From Amyelois transitella (Eukaryota > Arthropoda > Insecta > Lepidoptera > Pyralidae), in the NCBI RefSeq assembly GCF_032362555.1, contig NC_083505.1:9849501-9913500 (forward strand): a DNA stretch of 64,000 bases, given 5' to 3'. This document shows positions 24,382-40,800 of this stretch, piece after piece; positions within the stretch are counted from its first letter, which is position 1, and each line of letters starts with the position of its first letter. The notes under the pieces are model-generated. The model saw only the letters and a program-made list of their open reading frames with translations. It did not search any database and was not told where the DNA came from. The position numbers and the translations under genes were made by a program.

Positions 24382-24642
24382 CTAGCTGTGCCCGCAATTT
24401 CGTCCACGTGGAATAGTTATTTTGGGCATCATTGAAGCCCTCAAGGATGAATAAATTTCCCCGTTTTTTTATATTCCATTATTACCATGCTCCTTATAGT
24501 TGCAGCGTGGTGTTATATAGCCTAAAGCCTACTTCGATAAATGGTCTATTCAACGCAAAAAGAATTTTCAATTCGAACTTGTAGTTCTGAGATTTGCGTT
24601 TTCAATCATACAACCTCTAAAGCTTTATAATATTAGTATAGA
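24382..24642 (-). mobile_element. Non-autonomous Helitron-like element, related subfamily
   Basis: On the minus strand it reads A|TCTATACTAATATTATAAAG ... GCGGGCACAGCTAG|T. Termini and the GACGAAATTGCGGGC block are shared with the pair at 23461-23862, but the interior differs. Confidence 0.65.
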
Positions 24643-24779
24643 TGATCAATATAAACAAATCAAAAAATGCGGACAAGTGCTCAAATACTGATCTAGGTTT
24701 CTGTAAATCAATATAACAAATATTATATTCTATTCTATCAACTTATGATACCTTTCCAGTAAAATCATATTAAAGGTTA

Positions 24780-28551
<3,772 letters not shown>

Positions 28552-30116
28552 AATTAAGATACTAATTACGTAAGCATTACTGACATACCATGTATTTGAA
28601 AAAATGTTTTATTGAATAAAAATTTCTAGAATATTTTGGTATTTTTTTATTATCACAAATATGATACATTTAAATGCAGCTTATTCAACAATCACGATAT
28701 AAAAGTGTACAATCATTCATACTTCTTCATACAATTATTGTACTTATTACAAATGCAAAAAGTCTGAGGTATAGATATAAAGTTCATTGTAAGAAATGGA
28801 AGTGCTTGATTTTATTCAAGATTACATTACGTATTTACAAAACAACAGCTCGATTGTAACACAAGCATCAATATAATCGAAGAAATAAATACAACAAGTA
28901 AACTATTGATATCAAATAACAAAGACTAGTTCTATATGTTCTAATAAGATCTAAACTTCTTACACTATCAACATAATAGAAAATTGAGATTACGTTTGGA
29001 ACAGTGGCGGATGAAAAAACGATTTATGTCAACTTGAGATTTATCGAATGCTTGCTGATGCACAAATGTGCTACATTATGTTGTGACCAATTCTTGACTA
29101 TAACTCGAAGAATACGAAATATTGGTATGAAGGTAGTCTTAAATGAACATTTTCATTCTGCCACTTCCAATCAAACATATGGTACATATTTATTATGTTC
29201 ATATGCAACAACAGAAAACTCATGCAACAACAAATATAAATATTAAAAAAAAAACAATAAATTAATGAACTGGAATTTAAAGGATAAGCAAAGTCTTAAT
29301 TAACGTTGACGCAGAGAGCTATATATACTTCTTCATTGAGTCTACATTCAGAACGTACGAATTGTAAAAAAGCCAGTGGTACATAAATAGAAAAATATAA
29401 GACACCTGTCCATAAGTCTTGTTGATATTGGGCGGTTCGATCGGTCGGTAAATGGTTATGTTCTAAAAGCATTTCGAACTCAAAAAGTTACAAATGGTAA
29501 TAAATTGTGCGTCCCATTAAATAAGTATAGTTTAAATTTTATTGAATATCTGATAAAATAGACATATTGCGTTTATTCTTAGAGATATTTACCGTTTTCT
29601 ATACAACTTTCTAGTTTTAATTCATTCTCAAAATTAAGTAATAATGCCCGTTTAAAAATATCACCTAAAACATAAATGAAGGCTGTATCAAGATAATTTA
29701 CTCCTAAATTGACTTTCATTTATATAGTAGGTCATAAAGACTGCACGAGCCATTAGCTATACTTAAGAATTTACTTATATTTTGTAAAGAACAAAGACTG
29801 AACAAGTAGTGAATACAAGCAAGTAACGCAGAGTCAAAGTTGTTTCACTTTTCAGCCACCATCACATCCAAAAACTAAACTTAGTGCTTGACGTGTTATA
29901 TTCGAAGTCAATTAGCTGTGACCTACTAGCCAATTACTTCATAATTGTGCAATACATTTATCTCTTGAATGAATAAAAACTGAAATGCCCTGTTTGCCTT
30001 TACAAGTCTTTTTGCAATAAATGCACCTATTGGCGTTTTGTTTCAGCACAGCTGTTTTATTTACGGATTTTTCAATGTTGAGACTGTTACCGCTTCTTTA
30101 CAAATTAATTAAGGGT
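28552..30116. other. Convergent 3' region between RpII140 and Piezo, probably mostly Piezo 3' UTR
   Basis: No coding sequence recognised. RpII140 should end soon after 28620. On the minus strand several AATAAA hexamers (for example about 28643-28648, 28808-28813 and 29534-29539) could end the Piezo transcript, giving a 3' UTR of 0.6-1.5 kb. The stretch is free of recognisable repeats, which fits transcribed sequence. Confidence 0.4.
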
Positions 30117-33100
30117 TCAATGTGAGGGCGGAAGCGCTCGCTGTTCTTCTGGCTCTTCTTTCGGTCGACTCCATTTTATCATGGTCTCTGGAGATCGGTA
30201 GAGGAACACCAGTTTTGCGAACAAGTCTTCTTCTAATGCCAACTCGAGGGCTTCACGTACCTAGAAATGTAAACTCAGTGAGTAGATTAGTCAGAAAGTT
30301 GTGTATGACTCATGAACTCCTTACTAGAAAGCATACAACTGCGATGAATGATAGTGAGGATACATTACTGTTGTGATAAAATAAAAACTGACCAAGTAAA
30401 TATCCAGGCACAGCTGTAGAACTCTGTCGACGTTCGGTAAGTCGTCGAACATGATCTTAGTGTAGATTCCAGAGAAGAAACCTCGCAGTATACGTGAAGC
30501 CAAGAACACGAACGTTGTGTACAATCCAATGATACTACAAGAACAGAAAAAATAAGAATAAAATATCCATAATATATTTATTTGCCATCGACCACCGAAT
30601 CGAATATTAGGAAGTACACAAACGCGAAGATATATAGTTTTTCCTGCAGCAAAGATGTACCATACCTACATATTAACCTTTTCCTTGATTGACTTTTACC
30701 TGGCACACACTACGTGGTTTTGTTTTTACTACTAGACCAGCATGCAAACAACTATTTATGAAATTGATTCTTTTGCTAAGCTTTAATGGGAAAAAAATTG
30801 GGAACAAACAAATTCGTCCAGCGGGTCTCATCCTATCAGAAAATGTCAACCTACCCGCTTCCGGAGATAAAGTCGAGCGTCTCCGGGAACAGCTTGTCGT
30901 TGAATGTGAACATGACCAGCATGTCGCAATTGTTCCTGGGGATCGACCGCAGCTTCTCCTGTTACCAAATCGAGGTACAATTTAGAAGACATTGATGAAA
31001 AATTTACTATAAACTGATAAATTGTTACTGTTTTAAAAAGATACGTTTTTTTTTTCGTTGTAGATAAGGCTAACAGTCAAGAGTCTCGAAAGCCACGTGT
31101 TGCGTGGCTTATTAAAGTGACAGGCTTTCGCCTAAAAAAAGGGAATTAAAGAGTTTTTAAGCCTTCCCCTTGATGACTTTTTCAATCTTCGTAGAAAGAG
31201 AATCAGCTAACATATAGGTACCTACTATGTATGGTATTTCATCGTCACTGGAAGAAATTTTAGTGCGATAATGAAGCCTTTTCTCTTTTGTTTTGTTAAT
31301 ATGCCTGTGTCATTTATTATACATGGATTAATAAACAGTAAACTAAACTGAATAAAAACGTGAAATGTAACGTACCCGGGGCGCGCAAGATTCGTGCACG
31401 CGCCAGTACATCATCCTCTTGTCGGCGTCTCTCTCCAATCTCAGTTTCACGTCCCTGTACATTCTGGCATCTGACTCTGTACAATTAATTTAAAAAAATA
31501 TTAAGTAAGTATTTCATAGCTAAGTTAGTAATAATAATATACAACCACATACAAAAGTATAAAAAAGTGCTAGTAGTAAGTAGTTTTTTTAAATCATAAT
31601 CGCTGTAGCGGACTGTCCACTGGCCTGTATTCTTATGATTGTAACCAGTCGCACTGATATTATTGGTGCGACCATGGATCTTTATGTGGAAAGCTCTGCT
31701 TCCTCTTTGATAGTAAATTTTATAACATTTACATTTAAGTTCTCCATTAATTAATATCACAAGTCGTCAAAAAAGAAAAGAAAATAAAAGTTATACCACT
31801 TACCTTCTTCTGTATCGGATGCTATGAGCTGGAACGTTGGTTTAGCTGTGCCTTTATTGAATACTTTTACGAATTTAGGGAACAATTGTGGCACTGTTAA
31901 CCTGTCAAAAAAATATTTTTTTGTAAAATGTGAGAGGTTAAAACGATACGAGTGATTCTTCCGTTTCGTTCAAATCTCAACGATTTTGAATAATATTTTT
32001 TTTTTAATCGATTTTTAAAAACAGTTACATATAATCATTCGGGTACCTTTCAAGTATAGATTATCAGTAAAGGCCTTCATGAAAAAGCTTTCATTGTCAA
32101 GAAAATAGCTGGAATGTAATGAACCCACGGAAGGTAATGAAATAAGTACGGAAGGTAATGCTTGAATTTGGAAAGTAATGAAATAAAATTAAATATGACG
32201 GGAGTGTAATGATTTCGTATGGAAAGTAATGAATAATCAGAATGATCTCTCTCTCTCCTCATGACCAAACCATCTTAACATACCCTTTTCTATTCCTGTA
32301 ACTACATCTTCTTTCACATCGCAACATTCCCTTATCACGCTGTTCCTCCGTTCACTCAATTTCCACCCATCATACTCCTTAACGCTCTCATTTCCACTGC
32401 ATTTATTCTGCTTTCGTGCTTCTTTTGCCATACCCAACTTTCATTCCCATACATTAAAAATGTTATAAAATGTAACGGATAAGTTAACATTATAAACAAT
32501 AAGTAGGAACTCTCAAGAATTAAATTAGTAATCAGTCTAATCAAAGTTACAATCAGTCATTTTTACTTATTTAAAATTAATATTTAGTAAATTTTTATAC
32601 ATAACTTGCCCTCTTCTAAATTCTTCCAGCTCATTCAAACGTTGCAAAATTTGTGATTCGGGTATTCATCATCGCTAATTCATCATTCATTCATCATTTT
32701 GTTTGATTCATCATCGCTAATTAGCGGCCATCCAAATTTTTTAGACTTGCCCTGACCTTTCCTTAAAAAAATATTTTATACTGTAGAGAACTTTGCACTC
32801 TATTTAAAATTTTACCGATAAAATTGGGACTAACTCTTGGGCCATGTTCAAAACTGGTTGTAAGTGTGCCCATATAGCAGAAGCATCGTGCTTTATATTT
32901 TCGCTTATTGTGCAAAAAGAATTATGAATGACTACTTTGGTTTCCTGATCATAAAAATATAAAACTCCTGTATGCAAAGAGATTTGTTGGCGGCTTCCAC
33001 CGAAATGAAAACTTTGTATTTCTTCATTATATTTTAATAAATAATTTTCGCTGAAGTCTATATGGCATATGACTTCACTAGGAGATAAATCACATTGCAG

Positions 33101-36100
33101 ATTCTTAATAGCGGAATATTGCATTGTTATATTCAAAACACTATTGTTTCTTCAAAAAACTACCAGTAGAGTTTCGAACTTCATAATGACGTTACGTGGT
33201 AAATCTTCCTTTTTCTTTTTTAATGTAACTCTCTTGTTTTTTTTTCATCTTTTCCTACGTAGTCTTGCTTCTCAAAAATCCATTCATGATAAATAATAGT
33301 TTTCCGATTGTCAAATTCCTGGTACGTCGTGACTCTATTTTTGCAGATTTTGCACTTTCTCTCTAAACAATGTCTTTCGTACACACTACAACATAAATTG
33401 TTCAAAACCTCAAATGAAGAATTTTCTGTGATTATATTAGCTTCCTTTAAAAATGTAATAATAAGTTCAATGTTAGAGTGCAGCTTGCATTGGCACGTGT
33501 CTCTTTTTGATGAAGGTTGAATTATCGAGAATGGTCTATATTTGCAGAATACTGAGTAATGTATATGGCCCCATTTCTTACAAAACTTCGCATGTAAATT
33601 TTTCATATTATCGGTTAAATATATTTTTTGTTTTTTTAATGCTCCTTTTTTTAATAAATTCGTTTTTTCCTGGCGCCATTTTACTGTTTACATCGTCTTG
33701 TAGAAAATTTTCAACACTGTTTTAGTTTCGCAGTTTTATTATCTCGATTTTTTTTTCAGTTAATTTCTTTCTCATAGCTAAAGTAATATTTGACAATATC
33801 CCATACTTTTTGAACCTCGAATTATCAATTATATCTCCAGCAAAAGCTCCTCTTTCCTCTTTTTTCGGAAGGCTTTTGTGTTTTTCTGATCCTCCTCGAC
33901 AAACTGTTTCATTAAACAAAACTTCTTTTTCACTTCTTGTACCTTTTTTATGACTTCATCTACTTTCTTTTCTATGCTATCTTGAATCTTATCTTTTTGT
34001 AACTTCCGCTCCATAAATTAATGTCTTCTTAAAATCGCTTTCTCATTTTTTTTAGTTTGTCAATATCATTCTGTAAGATTGTTATTGCTTTTTTAGATCT
34101 GTATCGCAATTTTCTCATTGCGCTTGAAATACTAGTTTTTTGATGCACTAAATGTGACTTCGATGTACTTTGGCTTGATGTGGATTCTTCTTGTAACACA
34201 AGAGGGTCGCGTATTGTAGGATCTGAATGTTTATAATTTCCTCAGTTTCACTACTGGGTGGAGAGTTGTCTATTAAAATTCTTTGAAATTTTTCTGCTCT
34301 TTCAGCTTATTTAAATATTTTTTGGAGATTTCTCTTTTGTCGTGCCGTCATCTCTGTTATACTTAGGACTTGTTTCTTTTCTTTTTTTTACAAGGTATTT
34401 CCTCTTTTGTTTCCCCTTCTCTAATTTGTATTTTTCAGGATCCGCCTTGATTTCTGCGTATTTTACCTTCTTTCGCAATCTGTCTTTAGCAAATTTTTCT
34501 TCTTTAGTTTCCTGTTTCTTCGGCTTCGACATTATTGCAGATGTATCTAAAAAACAAAACTAAGCAAAATAACCGAATATTTCACGAAACCTTCTTTATT
34601 AATAAGGTACCTACTTATTCCGTTCGTTCAGTAGTTTTTCAGTTTATTGCGAACAGACAGAAAGGCAGACAGAAAGAAAAAAGTAGCGGGGAATTATTAT
34701 TTACTAATAAGTACTTAGGTAGGTTACAAAATGTACAGATTTAATTTTAGGTTAGTTCAATAGTACAATATTTACACAAGTTATAATTCGATATAATCAA
34801 AATAATAGAAAAAAATTAACAAAGAGACATAGGTAGGTACATATTAATTTTATATTTAAAAAAAAAATCATTACAATCCAAAGTGATTCATTGCCCTCCT
34901 TTAAAAAAATGGAGGGAACGGAAGGGAATTATACGGAAAGAAATGAAGTTTGAGCAGATTTCCTGAATTTACTCATAAATTAATAAAGGCTAGATATTCA
35001 TAATTAATTGATAACTAGACCCTACAGTATGCTAATTACCTAAAGTTGAAATTATTTTATTACGTCTACACTTACATACAAAAACTATGGAAGGTAATGT
35101 TTACTTACTCGTGACAAACGCTGTTTTCAGAAATTAAATCGTTAAAATATTTTGTCTAGGCAGCGTCCATCCTCTCCTGACGACTTGTATCGACGGACGG
35201 AGGTGCGCGGGAGCGTCTTTTGTTTGGCAAGAAATAGATAGTATTGTACGTGCATAAAAATTTTAATGTTATATTTTTGTGGAAGGCAATGTAGTTTTTG
35301 GGTTGACAAAACTTTGAAGTCGATTCTTTCTATATTAAACACTTATAAAAAAATACTGTATTGCAGGTTTATAATAGTCAGTGAATACATTAGTATAAAA
35401 GAAAAAAAAATATGTACTTTTCTCCTAGGAAAGTCAACAAAAGTGTGTCACAACGTTCTGAGGGTCCATTTGAACAAGGAGAGGAATGAAAAAAATACAT
35501 GTTTCTGTTCTAAAATTTTTTTTGTTATGGGGTTTAAACCTGATATAGATGATGGATATTTAAGATTAAAGTACGTCCTACTTTATTCAATAAAAAAAAT
35601 ACGGTTGATTACAATATTCCTAACGACTTTTGACCTGGAAAGGCGATTAGGACGAAACGAAAGAACCACTCATACACAAATGCTTTGTTGTTGCTCTTAA
35701 AACCAGAAAACCGAGCTAATTGTCGTTTACAAATCCTCACTTAAAGGAAAAAAATATATATTAGCCTCCCGGAAAAAGCTTTCTTATATTAAAACACCTG
35801 ACATTAAACAAGATTTCAAAATTAACTCACCAAGCATTGGGTGGTGCTTCGCCCTTGAGCAGTTGCAGGAGTATTTCTCTCTCGGGGTTTCGCTTGTTGT
35901 CCACAAAAGCCGTCAGTGGAACTTCGCGAAAGTCTTCTATAGTGGGCGGGTTTGGCACCGCGTTCGTGGGATGAGTTATCACGTATGTAAACTTCACCAC
36001 CAAGGTTTCGTCTGCAAAGATTATATGTGATTGCGTTTACATCGGTATTATTAATTATTACATATAAATAATTAATAATACCGATGAAATACAAAATTAA

Positions 36101-37843
36101 AACTTTGATAAAAGATTATATGTGATTGCGTTTACATCGGTATTATTAATTATTACATATAAATAATTAATAATACCGATGAAATACAAAATTAAAACTT
36201 TGAATCTTCCATTCCTTCTTCTCGAGGCGGTACAGTTCGAGTGAGGAGATGACGGCCATATTATACAGGGTTATTGGTAGATATGTAACGCAAAACCTTC
36301 TAAAGACTATAGGGTACTCGTACAATAAAAATTGCTTGTTTTGACTACATCAAAACAAGCAATTTTTATTGTACGAGTTTTCGTGATCCGTTGTTCTTTT
36401 TTGCATAATAAAATAAATATTTTTCCTATTCACACATCTTAACCCAATGTAATGTAAAAGCACATTTATTTTTACTTATTTATTTTGGAGGATAATAGAC
36501 TTATAACATATATGTGTCACTCACTAGACATGGCCTCCTTCTCCAGGCGGTCCAGCTCTGGCGGCGATATATCCCAGGTCATGGTGGAGTTGGGGTTGAT
36601 GGAAATGACGGCCACGTCGTTGTACATGTAGTTGGAGAGGAAAGTCAAAGCGGTGCGATCGCGGCCGTAAAGGTTGTTCAGTTGCGCGTAATCTTGCTCT
36701 GTGTACCTATAAATCATGTAAAAATTGACGACAAATGTAAAAGCCAACGAATGGCTTTTGATAGCCTCAGCTGGTCCTGGTACGATAATCGATAATGTTA
36801 TCCCAATCCCAATAAAAATTATACTTACACATCGATATTATGAGATTGCGCAGACATTTGATATACAGGGAGATACGGGCCGATGCGGATCTTGACAGTC
36901 ACATCTGTGGGCGGATTCGGTTTACCGACCTATACGAAACAAAGAAAAAAAAATAGGTTTTGATATTGTATGCCTGTTCAGGATGGTTCCGGATTCGAAG
37001 AAATGATGGATGATTTCTGATAATGAATACAGTCAGTTAAAAATACAATTAATACATCTTGCCAGTATATAAATATGCACAGATAAATGCTACAGTAATT
37101 TTAACCGGTTATTCTACCTGTTTAAGAATCAAAAAAATATACATACATACATACATACATAAAATCACGCCTCTTTCCCGGAGGGGTAGGCAGAGACTAC
37201 CTCTTTCCACTTGCCACGATCTCTGCATACTTCTTTCGCTTCGTCCACATTCATAACTCTCTTCATACAAGCTCGGCGGTTTCGGGTACTTTTGACCTGA
37301 CCCTTTACCAGGACGTCCTTAATTTGATCAAGATACGTTCGTCTAGGTCTTCCCACTCCGACCTTTCCCTCCACACTCTCCTTGTATATCTGCTTAGTCA
37401 ACCTGCTTTCATTCATCCTCTCCAAAAAAATATCTTAATGTTTATTAATTTTAAAACTCACCGTATTACCCACTGCGAAGAATACAAGCGGGAACCAAAT
37501 AATGGCGATGACGAATGCCAATACACCGCCGCCCAGCAAATACTTCGTCGTGCTCGACTTCTTTATTCCACGCGGTTGAGGGAACTCGTCCTCCACATAG
37601 CGGGAACACTGGCCACAAAAGATTTCATAAATATTATAGTACATATTAAAAAAATATTACATTATGATATGTAGTTCATATTAAAAACTTAGTATTTTCT
37701 TTTGAAATGCACTTACTTTAAGCAGAAAGACGCTTGCAAATATGTCCTCCATCTTGAGCCAATCCATTAGAGTCATTGAAGTGTCTGTCCAAATCCAGTC
37801 CATTAGAGTACGAAGCTCGAACACAAACGGCACCGCCATGAAA
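30117..37843 (-). CDS. Piezo: Piezo exons 43-52 (anchor, cap, pore helices, C-terminal domain)
   Basis: Exons: 37717-37843, 37462-37608, 36829-36929, 36525-36706, 35831-36011, 31804-31901, 31376-31476, 30855-30958, 30393-30534, 30117-30260. Exon 43 carries the PF-x2-E-x6-W signature of the anchor; exon 44 starts the outer pore helix ([18 protein letters not shown]) after QPRGIKKSS. Exons 45-50 form the extracellular cap, with N-x-S/T sites such as NETL. Exon 51 is the inner helix region ([20 protein letters not shown]) and exon 52 the cytoplasmic C-terminal domain, ending RALPPSH. The intron before exon 48 is 3.9 kb and full of transposon DNA. Confidence 0.95.
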
Positions 37844-40800
37844 CTAGAAGTACACAAACGCGTGAAGAGGTAACAAATAAAGAAACTTACTTTCGCATTT
37901 GTAATAGATATTATTTAGGATGGTCTAAACTATTTTCATACTTTAGACTTACCCTCTGAAGAAGATCATGTTGAGGAAGCGGTATGACTTGCAGAGGAAG
38001 TTGCCGATGATGCGGCGCGGATATCCGCAGCGGATCTGATACGCCGACAGTAGAAGGTAGATGCATTTCATCATGTACCAAATCGGCGGCGGCCATAGTG
38101 CGTTGAATGTCCTGGATAACAATTTGTCAGAATCAGTTTGACGGTGTACTCTTTAATGCAGTATCTTACCTGATCGTTAAAAGCTTTAAAAATGAAAGGT
38201 GATATTTGAAACCGATTCGACAATAACGACCCATTAAAACATCAAAAGTAAAAAAGTAAGAATATTTTGATTGAAAAACAGATTTCCAATGACGATAAAA
38301 ACCCGGGGCGTTAGAATCTAAGGCCGATTCTCTGGACACAAAATGTGCTCCTTGTGAGTTAAATAAAAGCGAGATTAGGTACTTTCAGTCCTCTACGCAT
38401 TTCTTTTTATATAATAATCATTACCTTTCGGTGATAAATGGAAGCACGAAGAACATCCAAATATGAACGCCCACTATAAGCGCGTACTGGAAGAGGATCT
38501 TTCCCAACATGAATTTCCGCAAATACAGCGCTCTATCGATGACGATCAACGCGAATTGTAATATCAACATCACTAGGAATGGAATGGGCACTTTGTTCTC
38601 TTCCAAGTATGCTTGCACGCCACCATCGCCTTGATGAGTCTAAAATTTTAAATTTTACGTATAAAGTGATTGTTATGATTATAAATGAACAACAAAGTCG
38701 ATGAAAAAATATCGTATCAATTATGATTAATGATGCCGTAGGCATTGGTTTAATAATATTTTTTTAGGAAATATGTACAGAATTATAAACTTTTGCCAAT
38801 AAAGTTGCCATGTCTAGTGTAAAGAAAAAAATGAGAATTGAGTCGCAGTCGCGTCTTCTCAGTAAAGCAGCCCGGAATCCGGCTCTGACCACAATATAGG
38901 AATTGGAAAGTCACAAATTAACGCAACAATGAAAAAACAAATAGTAAAAAAATAGAGCATACCCCAAAGGCCGCAAACCCGAAAATGACAACTAGAAAGT
39001 TGAAGAAGTCGCAGAGGAACATGTACGCGTACACGTCTGCGGTGACGCGTGCGCCGCGAGCCAACATGCGCTTGAAGAATAGCTTCGTTGGCCGCATGTA
39101 CCGCAGGATGCTGTAATGTTACATTCATACTATGTATCTATTTTGGTGATATTCTAAGTATTTATTACAAACTAATATTACAATTTTATAATTATGGTAA
39201 CATTGTTGTTTTGTTTATGAGTCACCTAAAGTTGATATAAACTATTATGCCGCATAAACTAAACTAATAAATAGTACTTACGATAGCATTATTACTTGAG
39301 GGTAGTGATCACAGGTATTTTCTAAAACAGTCGTGACAGATATTATAGGTTCTTGGTCATCGTTCACTCTGAAAAAAAAAACAGTTTAATTTATTATTAT
39401 TTCTGGTCTACCACAGAAAAGTATGAAGGCTTATTTCCATCTTTAGTCCCCGAATCATTAATATGAATCTGAATTGATAAACGTGTTAATATAAATGAGA
39501 AGTTAAAAATAATTAACCGCCTGTAAACATGAGAAAACTACCAAATATTTGTCTCGGACTATTTTTGACGAGATTAAATATAAATACTTAAGCATTATAA
39601 TTTTCGTGAGTACTTGTAATGATCGTCATCCGGTGGTTTTGAAGGTCCGGCATCTTCTTCTCTCCTCTTTTCTTCCTCTTCTCTCCTCTCTTTCTCTTCT
39701 AAGGAACGTTGTCGTATCGGAAATTGTCCTGACAATTCTTCTCCCGACCCGCTTAGTATCCTGGAATCCTCTTCTGTTTCCGCATTAGTCCTAAACAACA
39801 TACGTTTATTATTATATCAGTTGTTCATTTGAATTTTATAATAATAATTTTAAATTTTAAGGGAAAGTTAAACCTAAAATAATCCTAGTTTAATGTTTCT
39901 TGTTTCTGCACACTCTGTAGATCCGTCTGCCAATCGGTAAAGGCTTCTTCCAACCTTTTCTATTCTGCTCGTTCTTGAGCTACTCTATTCCACGTCGTTC
40001 CTGCTACTTGATTGATGTCATCATATTATCTTTTTTGAGGTCTGCCTTTCATTCGCTTGCCCTCTCCAGGGTACCATACACTCACTCTTTTACTCCATTT
40101 ATCTTGACCCCTCATCATGTTTTCTGCCCATCTCGCTATAAGTCTTCTTTTTTTTACAGTAATGTCAACGGTTGTTGGGTTGTTCTGTTTCTGATCACTT
40201 TGTTTTTTATTCTGTCGGATTTCTTCACGTTAAACATACTTCTTTCCATTGAGTATTTGCAGGTTGCCAACTTGCTGGTCGAATCTAGAGTTAGCGTACA
40301 CGATTAGCAGTCATACTTGAGAACGGGTAATATACATCTATTTAACACTTTGCTCTTCATGTTTATATGCAGTTTTTTTATCCTTCATGACTTCTTTTAG
40401 CCCCCAGTACCTCTTCCAACCATTAGTAATTCGTCTTATAACTTCTTTTTGCATAGGCCCTTGTTGAGTTATGAGCTGCCCTAAATATATGTATCTATAT
40501 ATAGTAATTACCATCCCGACCATTCCCATCCCGAATAGCATAATGCAATAACATTTAAAATCCTTTGCACCCACCCTTGAATCTTCCACGTTGGTAGAGG
40601 AACAACGATAAAAACGAATTACTATAAATACGATACAATTTTAATTACTTTCTATCAACTGTTATATTGTAGACTGCAACTGTAATTCAAACTTGAAAAT
40701 ACTTTCTAACAAATGTACCTACGTTATAAGATACGCATTGTGTAGACACACACACATAGTGGAGCAAGGAATCTACCCTACAACTGCAATTCAAAATAAT

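Noticed and set aside
35266-35700. 144-codon plus-strand frame in Piezo intron 47
   Set aside because: Its composition is that of AT-rich noise beside a decayed transposon, with no domain, start context or splice partner.
32081-35783. The shared 12-mer GAAAAAGCTTTC at about 32081 and 35772 as terminal repeats of the DNA transposon
   Set aside because: It contains the self-complementary AAAGCTTT, is short, and no longer terminal repeat surrounds it; chance cannot be excluded.
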